A stretch of DNA of 64,000 bases from Taibaiella soli (GCF_003236175.1 NZ_QKTW01000027.1:152975-216974); one strand, 5' to 3'. Counted from the first letter of the stretch, positions 51,990 to 62,201 are shown. The notes: a model not told the origin generated them from the sequence alone. Translations and numbers: made by a program.

Positions 51990-53621
51990 TTAAGCCACCG
52001 TCTCACCGTACATTTCAGCTTTCAGCGTTTTTACACGAGCATCATTCAGGTAGTCATCGAAGCTTGTTTCACGATCAATCAAACCACTTGGTGTCAGCTC
52101 CAGAACGCGATCTGCAACCGTCTGTGCCAGTTCATGGTCACGCGTGGTAAACAGGATCGTTCCTTTGAAATCTTTCAAACCGTTGTTGAGTGCGGTGATT
52201 GATTCCAGATCAAGGTGGTTCGTTGGTTCATCCATACACAGCACGTTACCTTTCAGCATCATCATACGACTCATCATACAACGCATTTTTTCACCACCGG
52301 AAAGAACGGTACATTTTTTCAGTGTTTCTTCGCCAGAGAATAACATACGACCGAGGAAACCACGGATGAAAGTTTCGTCTTTTTCTTCAGAATACTGACG
52401 CAGCCAATCGATCAGGTTAAGATCTTTACCCGCGAAATACTCAGTATTATCATTCGGCAGGTAAGTTGGTGTGATCGTTACACCCCATTTGAAAGAACCT
52501 TCAAAATCAGTGTCTTCACCCATCAGAATTTTATAGAAAGCTGTTGTGGCCAGGCTGTTTTCAGAAACGATGGCAATTTTCTGACCACGTTTCAGATCGA
52601 AGCTGATGTTTTTGAACATCTGTTCGCCATTCAGCGTTTTACTCAGACCTTTTACTTCCAGAATCTGATCACCCGCTTCACGCACCTGATTATTAAACAG
52701 GATTGCAGGATATTTACGAGTACTTGCTACCATGTCTTCCAGCTTGATTTTGTCCAAAGCTTTCTTACGGCTGGTTGCCTGTTTAGATTTAGAAGCGTTC
52801 GCAGAGAATCGCGCGATGAACTCTTTCAGTTCGGCGATTTTATCTTCTGCTTTTTTATTCGAATCAGTACGTTGTTTCAGCAACAATTGGCTGGATTCGT
52901 ACCAGAACGAGTAGTTACCCGAGAAAATAGTGATTTTACCGAAATCGATATCAGCAACGTTCGTACAAACCGCATCGAGAAAGTGACGATCGTGCGATAC
53001 AACGAGAACGATCTTGTCATAATCTGCCAGGAAGTTTTCCAACCAGGCGATTGTCTGAAGATCCAGGTCATTGGTAGGTTCATCGAGCAGCAGGATATCC
53101 GGATTACCGAACAGTGCCTGTGCCAGGAGTACGCGTACTTTTTGATTACCGTCGAGTTCTTTCAGCAAACGGTAGTGTTGGTCTTCCTTGATGCCAAGGC
53201 TGCTCAGCAAAGTAGCCGCATCGCTTTCGGCGTTCCAGCCGTCCATTTCCGCAAACAAACCTTCCAGTTCACCAGCTTTGATACCGTCTTCTTCTGTAAA
53301 ATCTTCTTTTGCATACAATGCATCTTTCTGACGCATTACATCAAACAATGTAGTATTGCCACGCAGCACTGTTTCCAAAACCGTTACTTCATCAAATTCA
53401 TAGTGGTTTTGTTTCAAAACGCTCATGCGCTGACCCTTGCCTATTTCTACTCTGCCGGTAGTAGGATCGATCTCGCCGGAAAGGATTTTCAAAAATGTAG
53501 ATTTACCTGCACCGTTAGCACCAATGATACCGTAGCAATTGCCTTCGGTAAAACGGATGTTCACATCTTCAAACAGCACGCGCTTACCATAACGAAGCGA
53601 TAAATTAGAAACTGATAACAT
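51990..53621 (-). CDS. ABC-F family ATPase (YbiT-like)
   Basis: A 543-residue soluble protein with two ABC domains and no membrane part, expected to act on the ribosome as a translation factor. Domain 1 has Walker A GANGAGKST (34-42), a degenerate signature (LKELDGNQKVRVLLAQAL) and Walker B ILLLDEPTNDLD. A charged linker follows (about 240-310). In domain 2 the Walker A is degenerate (SENSLATTA, no GKS/T), while LSGGEKMRC and VLCMDEPTNHLD are intact. This pattern is usual for the YbiT branch. Resistance-type ABC-F proteins look different in the linker, so I do not call it resistance. Confidence 0.9.
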   Translation of the reverse strand: MLSVSNLSLRYGKRVLFEDVNIRFTEGNCYGIIGANGAGKSTFLKILSGEIDPTTGRVEIGKGQRMSVLKQNHYEFDEVTVLETVLRGNTTLFDVMRQKDALYAKEDFTEEDGIKAGELEGLFAEMDGWNAESDAATLLSSLGIKEDQHYRLLKELDGNQKVRVLLAQALFGNPDILLLDEPTNDLDLQTIAWLENFLADYDKIVLVVSHDRHFLDAVCTNVADIDFGKITIFSGNYSFWYESSQLLLKQRTDSNKKAEDKIAELKEFIARFSANASKSKQATSRKKALDKIKLEDMVASTRKYPAILFNNQVREAGDQILEVKGLSKTLNGEQMFKNISFDLKRGQKIAIVSENSLATTAFYKILMGEDTDFEGSFKWGVTITPTYLPNDNTEYFAGKDLNLIDWLRQYSEEKDETFIRGFLGRMLFSGEETLKKCTVLSGGEKMRCMMSRMMMLKGNVLCMDEPTNHLDLESITALNNGLKDFKGTILFTTRDHELAQTVADRVLELTPSGLIDRETSFDDYLNDARVKTLKAEMYGETVA

Positions 53622-53743
53622 AATATTCTGAGTACGCTTAAAAACTGAATTAATATTCGGCGGGAAGACTCACAATCAATGTGTTCGGAATACGAAGTTC
53701 CTGTTTATTCTACCCTTCCCTTTCGGGCTTGCCAAAGGAGGTG

Positions 53744-53751
53744 CAAAGTTA
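53744..53751 (-). promoter_or_regulatory. -7 box for the ABC-F gene
   Basis: The minus strand reads TAACTTTG, a perfect box about 120 nt before the ATG, leaving a long leader. The 409-nt gap (53622-54030) also holds a dispersed-repeat fragment near 53834-53865 and the asparaginase terminator. Confidence 0.5.
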
Positions 53752-53950
53752 CTTAATAATACTGGTTAATTGCGGGTTAAAAGGTTAAAAAGTTAAGATG
53801 TTAATTCATCGGCGTTAGTGATTGTTGTTACTCGCGTCTTCGCGAGGCACGAAGCGACCTGCACAATAAATTAGTCCAGAAATGCGCGCAAATTGCTTCC
53901 TTCGTCGCAAAGAAGCGAGCGAGAACACTTTGCGTAATCTATAAAAAAAC

Positions 53951-53976
53951 AAAAGCGTCTGTTTCCAGACGCTTTT
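53951..53976 (-). terminator. Terminator of the asparaginase gene
   Basis: A perfect 11-bp stem (AAAAGCGTCTG with CAGACGCTTTT), TTTC loop, A-rich left flank. Confidence 0.8.
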
Positions 53977-54030
53977 CGCAATATTTATTGATTAGTAACG
54001 AATTAACCCTTTGACTTTTTAACGAATTAA

Positions 54031-54984
54031 CTAAATCCCGTAATAAGCGATTTCTTCACGGCCTTCGCTGTTACGCATGGCACGATACATGCCTGCAGAA
54101 TTGAAGCAGAACTGATAATTACCCAGTGCATCAACCGCAATCACTCCACCTTCGCCGCCGAGTTTTACCAGTTTGTCTTTGATAACAACATTACAAGCTT
54201 CCTGGAGGGAAAGACCTTTGTATTCCATCAGGCAGGAAATATCGTGAGAAACGACCGCACGCAGAAAATATTCGCCGTGACCGGTACAAGAAACCGCACA
54301 GGTTTTATTGTTTGCATAAGTACCTGCACCAATTACCGGGCTGTCACCGATACGGGCAAAACGCTTGTTGGTCATACCGCCGGTAGAAGTACCTGCCGCA
54401 AGATTGCCATTAATATCACAGGCAACTGCACCAACTGTACCGAATTTATGATCTGTATTTGGAATCGGACCTTTCAGATTATCTCCTTTATGATCAAGCT
54501 GCGTGAAATTGCTGTCGCGGATTTCCACCCATTGATCGTAACGATCTTTATTGAAGAAATATTCATCCGGTTCGAAAGTAATACCCTGACTCATGGCAAA
54601 TTCGCCAGCACCTTTACCGCTGAGGAATACGTGACCGGAATGCAACATTACTTCGCGTGCCAGTACAATTGGGTTCTTGATATTGCGCACACCGGCTACG
54701 GCTCCGGCTTCCAGCGTAAGACCGTTCATCAGTGCCGCATCCATTTCATGCAATCCTTTCTTAGTAAATACAGAACCGCGACCGGCATTAAAAAGGACGT
54801 TGTCTTCTAATGAAGTAATGGCTGCAACAACTGCATCCTGTGCGCTGCCGCCACCGTTCAGTACTGCATAACCCTGATCCAGGGCATATCTCAGACCTGC
54901 TGTATATTGTTGTTCCTGAGATTCGGTCATCATTCCGGGATGAATATTTCCCGCACCACCGTGTATTACTAATGTAACTGGCAT
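54031..54984 (-). CDS. iaaA: Plant-type L-asparaginase / isoaspartyl peptidase
   Basis: A 317-residue N-terminal-nucleophile hydrolase that self-cleaves before the catalytic Thr, about Thr183 in HKFGTVGAVA. It then hydrolyses beta-aspartyl peptides and asparagine. Other motifs are LVIHGGAGNI, NAGRGSVFT, MDAALMNG, AAGTSTGGMTNKRFARIGD and SCTGHGEYF. No signal peptide, so it is cytoplasmic. Length and all motifs are normal. Confidence 0.93.
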   Translation of the reverse strand: MPVTLVIHGGAGNIHPGMMTESQEQQYTAGLRYALDQGYAVLNGGGSAQDAVVAAITSLEDNVLFNAGRGSVFTKKGLHEMDAALMNGLTLEAGAVAGVRNIKNPIVLAREVMLHSGHVFLSGKGAGEFAMSQGITFEPDEYFFNKDRYDQWVEIRDSNFTQLDHKGDNLKGPIPNTDHKFGTVGAVACDINGNLAAGTSTGGMTNKRFARIGDSPVIGAGTYANNKTCAVSCTGHGEYFLRAVVSHDISCLMEYKGLSLQEACNVVIKDKLVKLGGEGGVIAVDALGNYQFCFNSAGMYRAMRNSEGREEIAYYGI

Positions 54985-55043
54985 TTATATTAATTCAACT
55001 TTGAAAATTCGAAAAGATACAGTGACGGATTCGACGGTTAAAA

Positions 55044-55547
55044 CTACATGAGATAAGCCTGCATGCTACCATCAGCGTTGCATTCCACCTCGATATGCTC
55101 TTGTAACGTTGTTGCAACGGTATGACCAACAATATCCGGAGAAACAGGGAATGATTTATGCTGACGATCTACGAGCACGGCTACCATCAGGCTGGATGGT
55201 TCGTAAGCAAGCAATGGTTTCAGTGCATAAGTCAGCGTTTTACCAGAATTGGTAACATCATCGACTACCACAACCGCACGGCCCGTAAGCGATGTACTCA
55301 TTTTCACATCGTCATTCTGTAATACTTGCTTTTTATTGATCTTAAGGGAAATCAATTCTACCGAGAGCGGAGATATTTTACGCAAACGTTCTGCGAGGCT
55401 TTCTGCTACAGCTTTGCCGCCATTTTCAATACCAATCAGGATAATGCTTTGTTCATTGCTGTTCCGTTCCCATATCTGGTAAGCCATACGTTGCAGCTTC
55501 CAGTCTATATTTTTCTCGTCAAGTATAAGAATGCGTTCTTTTTGCAT
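55044..55547 (-). CDS. PyrR-like phosphoribosyltransferase
   Basis: A 167-residue type I phosphoribosyltransferase with the PRPP loop VVVVDDVTNSGKT (92-104) and IILIGIENGGKAVAE, resembling PyrR or hypoxanthine-type enzymes. It could regulate pyrimidine genes or salvage a base, but no pyr genes are near. The frame is open to 55631, inside the permease gene; the ATG at 55547 (MQKERILILDE) matches the family and lies 4 nt after the permease stop codon. Confidence 0.85.
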   Translation of the reverse strand: MQKERILILDEKNIDWKLQRMAYQIWERNSNEQSIILIGIENGGKAVAESLAERLRKISPLSVELISLKINKKQVLQNDDVKMSTSLTGRAVVVVDDVTNSGKTLTYALKPLLAYEPSSLMVAVLVDRQHKSFPVSPDIVGHTVATTLQEHIEVECNADGSMQAYLM

Positions 55548-55551
55548 AGTA

Positions 55552-56805
55552 TTATGTTGTACGGATTGCATCAACCGGATTGAGTCTTGATGCAGCCCAT
55601 GCCGGAATAATGCCCGAAAGTACACCAACAATTACGGAGATAAATAATCCGAGAAAGAAGTTTTTAAATGATAATGTGACTGCAAAATCAGCGCCGTACG
55701 TCAATAAAAGACTTAGCAGCAGCACAATCACAATACCGATCATACCGCCGATAATACATAATGTAATGGCTTCGATCAGGAATTCTGTAAGAATAGTAGC
55801 CCGTTTGGCGCCAATCGCCTTTTTGAGACCGATGATTTTAGTACGTTCTTTTACCGTTACAAACATGATATTGGCAATGCCGAAACCGCCTACCAATAAA
55901 GAAAAGAAACCAATCACACCACCAATCATATCGATCAATCCAAATACGGATTGCAATCTTTCGGAGATCTGACTCAGCTGATTAATAGAGAAATTACTTT
56001 GCCTGCCCGGGCGAACTTTACGTTCTTGCCGCAATGCCCCTTCTACTTCATCTTTTACATCGCTTACATTATGCCCCGCCGCTGCTTTGACCATAAGCAC
56101 CGGATCTACATCAAGTGATCGTACATCAGTAACATTTGCCGCAGCATAATAAGAGAAGATCAAACCGTTATCGAAATCAAATCCCGCCATGTTCTGCCCT
56201 ACTTTCTTCATCACTCCGACGACTGTATATTTTCTTCCGAGAAAACTCACCGATTTACCGATGGCATTTACAGTGCCGAAAAGATCAGCATACACCTGAC
56301 TACCGAGCACCACAGCATCATTACCTCCTTCGAGCTCGGCTGAACTGAGATAACGTCCCGACGAGATTTCTATATTCTGAATACGGTCAAAATCAGACGT
56401 CACCGCGTATCCGCCGATACTGCTGAGTTCTACGTCAAGATATTTTACCCGCAGATTAGATTTTACACAGAGCGTCGCATACTGCACGCCGTTCACTTTG
56501 TTCTCTACCGTGCGAAGTTCGTCGACGGTCATACTCGGTCTTCTCCAGTATTCCCACCATTTATATTCGCCGCTGTTATCTGCAGTCCACGGCCAGCGAC
56601 TGATGTACAGCACATCGCTACCCAATGACGACATACGGGTCTGAATATTGTTTTCCATGCTTTCCAGCACAGTCAGCACGGCGATAATACAAAAGATACC
56701 GATGGTAATGCCCAATAACGAAAGGAAAGTGCGCAGTTTATTGACCCTCAGTTCGTGAAGGGCCTGTATAAAACTGGTACTGATGGTCTGCGCAGTTTGA
56801 TTCAT
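55552..56805 (-). CDS. MacB/FtsX-type ABC transporter permease
   Basis: A 417-residue permease with the MacB-like layout: N-terminal helix in LRTFLSLLGITIGIFCIIAV, a periplasmic MacB_PCD domain (about 45-275), then three helices including FSLLVGGFGIANIMFVTVKER and GLKKAIGAKR. The paired ATPase and membrane-fusion genes are not adjacent. It probably exports or extracts a lipid, peptide or signal. It is the first gene of a pair with the phosphoribosyltransferase. Confidence 0.9.
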   Translation of the reverse strand: MNQTAQTISTSFIQALHELRVNKLRTFLSLLGITIGIFCIIAVLTVLESMENNIQTRMSSLGSDVLYISRWPWTADNSGEYKWWEYWRRPSMTVDELRTVENKVNGVQYATLCVKSNLRVKYLDVELSSIGGYAVTSDFDRIQNIEISSGRYLSSAELEGGNDAVVLGSQVYADLFGTVNAIGKSVSFLGRKYTVVGVMKKVGQNMAGFDFDNGLIFSYYAAANVTDVRSLDVDPVLMVKAAAGHNVSDVKDEVEGALRQERKVRPGRQSNFSINQLSQISERLQSVFGLIDMIGGVIGFFSLLVGGFGIANIMFVTVKERTKIIGLKKAIGAKRATILTEFLIEAITLCIIGGMIGIVIVLLLSLLLTYGADFAVTLSFKNFFLGLFISVIVGVLSGIIPAWAASRLNPVDAIRTT

Positions 56806-56813
56806 GGATGGGG

Positions 56814-56845
56814 CAAATTTATAAATTCAAAAGTCAAAAGTCAAA
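56814..56845 (-). promoter_or_regulatory. -33/-7 promoter of the permease gene
   Basis: The minus strand has TTTG (56845-56842), 20 nt, then TAAATTTG (56821-56814), 8 nt before the ATG at 56805. It gives a very short leader. Confidence 0.6.
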
Positions 56846-56889
56846 AGTTATAACCGTAGTTTCATTCAAACAGACCTAAAGACCAAAAG

Positions 56890-56918
56890 TTAAGGCGCTA
56901 ATTTACTTAGCGCCTTAA
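56890..56918 (-). terminator. Terminator-like palindrome downstream of the barrel gene
   Basis: A perfect 12-bp stem (TTAAGGCGCTAA with its complement) and 5-nt loop. Between it and 57065 lie fragments of the 102-bp repeat family (TTTGCGTGAAA near 56933, TTCGCGTGAAA near 57043). Confidence 0.6.
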
Positions 56919-57064
56919 TTTCTTATTCTTCTTTGCGTGAAACAATCCGTTGTGAGCAACGAACTCCAAATCAGATGCCCGCATTCCTAGAGCCTTGTCC
57001 ATGAGATGACCTTGTTGTCATATACCACCGCGTCGTTGTGTCTTCGCGTGAAATACACCCCACA

Positions 57065-57823
57065 CTATTTTCTTCCAAACCGGAATTGCAGTCCCACCGA
57101 AAGTTGCAGATTGGAAACAGATTGCCTGTAAGTAGTGTTGGTTGTTTTGCTGTTGCCTTCCAGATCGGTAGTGATTGTCTGCAGCTGTGCTTCATAAGAT
57201 CCGCTAGCAAAAGCGAGACCCGCATTGAGATAGAGCCAGCTTACCAATTCCTTTTGCACTCTCGTGCCAATGGTTGGATAGAAGAATTCGAAAGTACTGG
57301 CATCATTCGTATAAGAGAAATCAGTTTGTTGATAATAATTATCATTTTTATACTTACTGTGGAAATGCGCATTTGGTAAGCCTTCTACGCCACCAATCGC
57401 AAGTATGATATAAGGTTCCAGTTCTATTTTGCGGAAGCGGAAGTTTTTAGCGCATTCTATTCCTATATATTTAATGGAATATTTATCGCCATCGAGCGTA
57501 GCAGTATTGTAAGCATCAGGAATACTCAACACTTGCTGCATATGCTGCACAACCGCATCTGAATTCAGTTTCGCAGACATAGATCCAAAGGAAAGACCCA
57601 GATAAATATCCGCACCGAAATATTTTCCGATTCCCATATTGGCGGCGAAACCATATTTCGCAGGGCCTGTAAGAAGATTTTCTGTGCTGTTATGAAACGC
57701 TCCGACAGGAAGCGCGAATGCGCCGTTTATATAAATCCGGAAACGGTGATCATGGTCTGTGAGTGATTGCGCAGAAGCCGAACAGCCGATGAGCATTACT
57801 AATATGGTAAGCAGTTTTTTCAT
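57065..57823 (-). CDS. Outer-membrane beta-barrel protein
   Basis: A 252-residue exported protein with a signal peptide (1-18, ending ASAQ), alternating strand pattern typical of an eight-to-ten-strand barrel, and a terminal strand LQLSVGLQFRFGRK with aromatic residue near the end. Function unknown. It overlaps the upstream lipoprotein gene by 4 nt, so the two are co-expressed. Confidence 0.8.
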   Translation of the reverse strand: MKKLLTILVMLIGCSASAQSLTDHDHRFRIYINGAFALPVGAFHNSTENLLTGPAKYGFAANMGIGKYFGADIYLGLSFGSMSAKLNSDAVVQHMQQVLSIPDAYNTATLDGDKYSIKYIGIECAKNFRFRKIELEPYIILAIGGVEGLPNAHFHSKYKNDNYYQQTDFSYTNDASTFEFFYPTIGTRVQKELVSWLYLNAGLAFASGSYEAQLQTITTDLEGNSKTTNTTYRQSVSNLQLSVGLQFRFGRK

Positions 57824-58422
57824 TTTAATAGTTTTACAGGTGAGGTAGATTGGCTCATGACTTTGCCATTGGTAAAATGCATGGTAACCGTAAATACATG
57901 CGTGCCGGTGTCGGAGGGCGCCTGACGCATATAATAAGTGTACAAACCTTGCTGATGGTCTGCAGGATTGCCTGTATAAACTTTGACAGGACTACTGCTG
58001 TAGAAAATATCCTGAAGATCAGTGCCGGCCGGATGCTGCGCGTCAAAATCGTGATTACTTGTGATGCGGAAAGTATCCAGCAGGTCGCGGGGACCTGTTG
58101 CATCATCACAGTTTTTTTTATAAATGGCTGTTGCGGTTGTAATAAACGGGCTGCGCATGGCAATGTGCGGACAGAGCCAAAGGCTATCGGTAGAGAGCCC
58201 GTCGGTAACAGTGATTTGCATCGTCAATGCTTTTGCGTAAAGCTCATTATTAACTATATCGTGCGGGACGCTGTCGCCGTTGTCCATAATCTTTACATCG
58301 AGCGAACTAACATAAGTACAGTATCTCGAATGACAATTATCTGGATTGCAACTGTTCAATAACGCGGAGAGCGGCCAGATAGCTGCAAACAATATTGATA
58401 AGGATAATAGTTTTTTTCGCAT
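57820..58422 (-). CDS. Lipoprotein of unknown function
   Basis: A 200-residue protein with a lipoprotein signal (about 1-25; LLNSCNPDN) followed by a Cys-containing beta-rich domain (NCHSRYCTYVSSLDVKI). No known motif beyond this. The ATGA overlap with the barrel gene suggests they form one envelope complex. Confidence 0.72.
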   Translation of the reverse strand: MRKKLLSLSILFAAIWPLSALLNSCNPDNCHSRYCTYVSSLDVKIMDNGDSVPHDIVNNELYAKALTMQITVTDGLSTDSLWLCPHIAMRSPFITTATAIYKKNCDDATGPRDLLDTFRITSNHDFDAQHPAGTDLQDIFYSSSPVKVYTGNPADHQQGLYTYYMRQAPSDTGTHVFTVTMHFTNGKVMSQSTSPVKLLK

Positions 58423-58599
58423 AGGATTCTCAAACGGCTAGGATGAATGATAATGTAAATATATCATCCTTATATAAATGGCACTATACCGTTGGGTAGT
58501 TTTCCCGACCGAACGTAAACTATTGCTGATTTTCTGATTACTGAGGGTTGATTTTAGCGCATTATCAAATTGCAAAACTGCCGATTGTTGATTTAACCG

Positions 58600-58607
58600 T
58601 AGTTTTG
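58600..58607 (+). promoter_or_regulatory. -7 box for the MFS exporter
   Basis: TAGTTTTG is a perfect box, 22 nt before the TTG start at 58630. Confidence 0.55.
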
Positions 58608-58629
58608 CATTGCTACCAAATTTTTTCCG

Positions 58630-59919
58630 TTGCGACTGACCATCCGATTTCTGCTGAAGAATAAATCACTCCGCTTTCCCCTTTTTCGAAACTACCTTAC
58701 CATGCGTTTGTGTCTGATCCTGGCACTTAATATGCAGTTTACCATTATCAATTTCTGGGTATATCAGCTCACGCATGATGTTTGGGCCTTGGGTAAACTC
58801 GGGCTTTGGGAGGCAGTTCCCGCAGTTGGCTGTTCTTTGTTCTCCGGACATTTCGTAGATCAGCGGGAAAAAAAAGGACTTTTGCTGCAGTGTATTATCG
58901 GTTATCTGTTCCTTTCTGCATTTTTTGCTTTTACCAGTATGCAGAACGCGAATGGACATTTCACAACATCACTCACCGAAAATCTTATTTATCTCGGCGT
59001 ATTTATCGGTGGTGTGCTTCGCGCCTTTCTGAGCCCTTCGGCATTTGCGCTGATGGGGATGCTGGTGCCGCGTACCGAATATCCGAATGCAACGACCTGG
59101 AGCAGTACAGCCTGGCAAACAGGCGCAGTAGCTGGTCCTTTGATTGCAGGTTTATTGATTGCATTTACCCATCTCGACGTAAATCTTCATTATCTGGATG
59201 TAAGCCTTTGGTCCGTATTTGTAATACAGATTATTGCGGCTGTGGCAGTAATGCGCATTCCAAAGCAACCGATTTTGCAGAAGCAAAAAGAACCGATTCT
59301 AAAGAGTCTGAAAGAAGGTTTAAACTTTGTGTTTAAGACACAGATCGTATTAGCAGCTTTGTCGCTCGATATGTTTGCCGTATTGTTCGGTGGTGCGATT
59401 GCGCTTTTGCCTGCATACAAAGAGATCCTCAATGCTAACGGCTTTCAATATGGTATGATGCAGGCCGCACCAGGCATTGGTTCGATTATTACCTTATTTA
59501 CATTGTCCGTATTGCCGATCAAGAATAATCCGGGCAGAAAACTGCTGATTTGTATTGCTGGTTTTGGCGTCAGTACCATCATATTCGGTTTGTCTACGGG
59601 CTTTCCGTTGGCATTTGCGATGTTACTGCTTACCGGAATGTTTGATGGCGTGAGCGTAGTAATCCGTGGTACCATTCTACAATTATTTACTCCCGATGAA
59701 ATGCGTGGCCGTGTATCTGCGGTGAATACCATGTTCATTAGTTCTTCCAATGAGATTGGTCGTGCGGAAAGTGGCCTGACCGCTAAATGGATGGGCACAG
59801 TTCCTGCGGTTATCTTCGGTGGTATTATGACTATTGTAGTGGTGATCGTAACTTATTTCGCGGCACCGGCTATTAGAACGCTTAACCTTTCCGCTAGCGA
59901 GAAGCCGGAAGGAACATAA
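58630..59919 (+). CDS. MFS transporter, EntS-like exporter type
   Basis: A 429-residue major facilitator with about 12 helices. The N-terminal RFPLFRNYLTMRLCL and the A-loop DQREKKGLLLQ resemble the DHA3/EntS group of drug and siderophore exporters. RGTILQLFTPDEMRGRVSAVNTMF is typical of the group's C-terminal half. No ATG fits the conserved N-terminus, so it starts at TTG 58630. The substrate is unknown. Its end overlaps the convergent DUF486 gene by 26 nt. Confidence 0.85.
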   Translation: MRLTIRFLLKNKSLRFPLFRNYLTMRLCLILALNMQFTIINFWVYQLTHDVWALGKLGLWEAVPAVGCSLFSGHFVDQREKKGLLLQCIIGYLFLSAFFAFTSMQNANGHFTTSLTENLIYLGVFIGGVLRAFLSPSAFALMGMLVPRTEYPNATTWSSTAWQTGAVAGPLIAGLLIAFTHLDVNLHYLDVSLWSVFVIQIIAAVAVMRIPKQPILQKQKEPILKSLKEGLNFVFKTQIVLAALSLDMFAVLFGGAIALLPAYKEILNANGFQYGMMQAAPGIGSIITLFTLSVLPIKNNPGRKLLICIAGFGVSTIIFGLSTGFPLAFAMLLLTGMFDGVSVVIRGTILQLFTPDEMRGRVSAVNTMFISSSNEIGRAESGLTAKWMGTVPAVIFGGIMTIVVVIVTYFAAPAIRTLNLSASEKPEGT

Positions 59920-60241
59920 AATAAACGGCACCGATTATAAAGACAAACGCAACGATATAGTTCCAGCGAATGGATTCGCCGAGGAAAAATACTGCGAACA
60001 GGCAGAAGATGCTCAGTGAAATGATTTCCTGAATGGTCTTTAGCTGAAATGGTGTGAACCCTTCTTTCTTACCGAAAATATTATTGGCGGGTACCATGAA
60101 CAGGTACTCGAAAAAGGCCACGGCCCAGCTCATCACCACGAGTTTGAGCAAAGGCATATCGCTGGTATCTTTCTTTAAGTGCCCATACCAGGCATAAGTC
60201 ATAAAACAATTGGAGGCGATGAGGCAGAGAATGGTGCGCAT
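59894..60241 (-). CDS. DUF486 (DMT-like) membrane protein
   Basis: A 115-residue protein with four helices of the DUF486 family, distant relatives of small drug/metabolite transporters. Recognisable segments are NCFMTYAWYGHLK, SWAVAFFEYLFMVPANN, and SLSIFCLFAVFFLGESIRW. The family works as dimers by analogy with EmrE-like proteins, but the substrate is unknown. Confidence 0.85.
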   Translation of the reverse strand: MRTILCLIASNCFMTYAWYGHLKKDTSDMPLLKLVVMSWAVAFFEYLFMVPANNIFGKKEGFTPFQLKTIQEIISLSIFCLFAVFFLGESIRWNYIVAFVFIIGAVYFMFLPASR

Positions 60242-60245
60242 GGGT

Positions 60246-60253
60246 CAAATATA
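60246..60253 (-). promoter_or_regulatory. -7 box for the DUF486 gene, start-codon-proximal
   Basis: The minus strand reads TATATTTG, a perfect box 4 nt before the ATG at 60241. The following 840 nt (60254-61093) are AT-rich with no supportable gene; they probably include the left end of the IS. Confidence 0.55.
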
Positions 60254-61093
60254 CGGCCTCCTCTAACTCATCCAAAGGAGGAGGACTTTCCGCACGAGCA
60301 TACCGGCTGGTCTCTTATTGTCGTATAACGACACAATGTGTATACAACAACACAATCATTATACAAATTTGGAACAATCTGAGATCAAAGATGGTAACGG
60401 GAAAATCTGTCAGGAAGAGAAAATGTTTAAAAAGACTTAGTTAACATTTTCAGGCCGCCATAATGAAAGCGCCACCAGCTCCTGATTAATTTCATTCGAT
60501 GCTCAAGCATCACTTTCAAATGGTTCTCCCAAACTCAATTTGACAATTTGCTTCTCCGATCCTCTAATACCAAATTGCGAATCGAATGCAACACAGTAAA
60601 AGAGGACGATTACATTTCAACATTTTTACCTTTTCCTTTTTAAACAACATCTTTCGCAAGACAAATTGGCAATTTGTTTCTATGATTTTTTTGACTTTCA
60701 ACAAAACTTATTTCGACATTTTTATCATTCTGTCTTATCCGTTCGATCGATGCTTCTTTGGAGGACTTTAGAGAAATGAAGCATAGCAAAACACTAACAA
60801 ACGGTTAGTAATGAATTACATAGAACAAGTTTTGCTTTGGTAAAACTCATACTTTTGAAGCCGATTAAAACATCTATAGCAAACAAACAATGTAATATTT
60901 CATGAAGACATTCTAAAAACCACAATCCAACCTATAGCATCCCCCCGAATAGGAATCGGCTTCCACCGGACTAACTGATAGGCAAAACCTGACCGTCAGA
61001 TTAGTTCATTGATTACACAACGAATCAAACAAATCCGATGTCAAAAATAAAGCAACAGAATTCCACGGGTACTTATCAAACACTATTCGGCAG

Positions 61094-61873
61094 ATGTCCT
61101 TCCCTTCAGATTTAACCAATTCGCAATGGAAAGCCATATCAGCCTTTTTACCTGTTAAAACCAAAGGGATCCATAATTTAAGATCAATCATAAATGCATT
61201 ATTCTATATAGTAAAAACCGGTTGTCCATGGCGTTATTTGCCTCGCTGCTTTCCACTGTGGCAATCTGTTTATTACCATTTTCGCCGCCTTCAAAGTATC
61301 GGTGTGCTTAATCGTTTGATGTCGAAATTCAGAACACTTTTACGTGTCAATGCAGGTAAAAGTCCGCAGCCATCGGTCGCATTAATCGATTCTCAAAGCA
61401 TTCGCACTGCCGCCGGGGTCAGTAAATCGAAAGGTTGGGATGGTGCAAAGAGGTTGGTTGGCAGAAAACGTCATCTTGTTACAGATACACTTGGACTTCC
61501 CCTTGCCCTATGTGTTACCAGTGCCAGCGCTTCTGACCGTGAAGGTATGGCGGCAATGACTCCGTATTTAAACCGGATATATAATCTGAAAACGTTGTTT
61601 GCGGATAGCGGCTATATGGGTATACATATTACAGACGCACGACTTATAATTACCTCCAGAAAAGCTATCGCCGACAAATGCAACAGTTTGTCGGGTGTTC
61701 TGACAGAGACTTCCGGAACAAAACCTAAGCGATGGGTTGTAGAAAGAAGCTTCGCATGGATCGGACACTACAGGCGACTGGCTAAAGATTTCGAACGACA
61801 CACAGCATCTTCCGAAGCGATGATCAAAATTGTATTCATTAGCATTATGCTCAGAAGACTCAATGTGGTATGA
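61094..61873 (+). mobile_element. IS5-family transposase (full length)
   Basis: A 259-residue DDE transposase of the IS5 family. The N-terminal LTNSQWKAISAFLP and GCPWRYLPRCFPLWQSVYYHF are typical. Catalytic residues are Asp99 in ALIDSQSIRT, Asp171 in LFADSGYMG and Glu217 in WVVERSFAWIGHYRRL. The reading frame is intact, so the element may be active. I could not find convincing terminal inverted repeats or a target duplication in the flanks, so the element's ends are undefined. Confidence 0.92.
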
Positions 61874-62201
61874 CCATACATTTTTCACCGATTTGGGTGT
61901 TTTTTAATTTTTTTTTGCCTTTTTCTTCCAGGTTGATGATTCTTTAAGTTCTGGCCACCTGAGCAGGCTTTAACGAAATACCAAACCATAAATAATTGAT
62001 AAACAAAAACAAAACAAATACAACTAAGACATTTTGTGTCGTTTTAGCGTTTATTTTTGTTGAGTCGGTTAACGAATAAAGCATCAGATCTTCCCCCCAA
62101 TCAATAAGTTGCTCGCCGTTTTCTCATAATAATCATGCTCCGCTTTATCAGCGAAGTTTTACCGATTAAAAAATCAAAATTCATCTTTTAAAAGACAAAT
62201 C

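Noticed and set aside
51990..53621. Antibiotic-resistance ABC-F call
   Set aside because: Domain features fit the YbiT-like housekeeping branch.
60586..60771. 61-codon Phe-rich frame
   Set aside because: Reflects AT-rich DNA; no start signal and no recognisable features.
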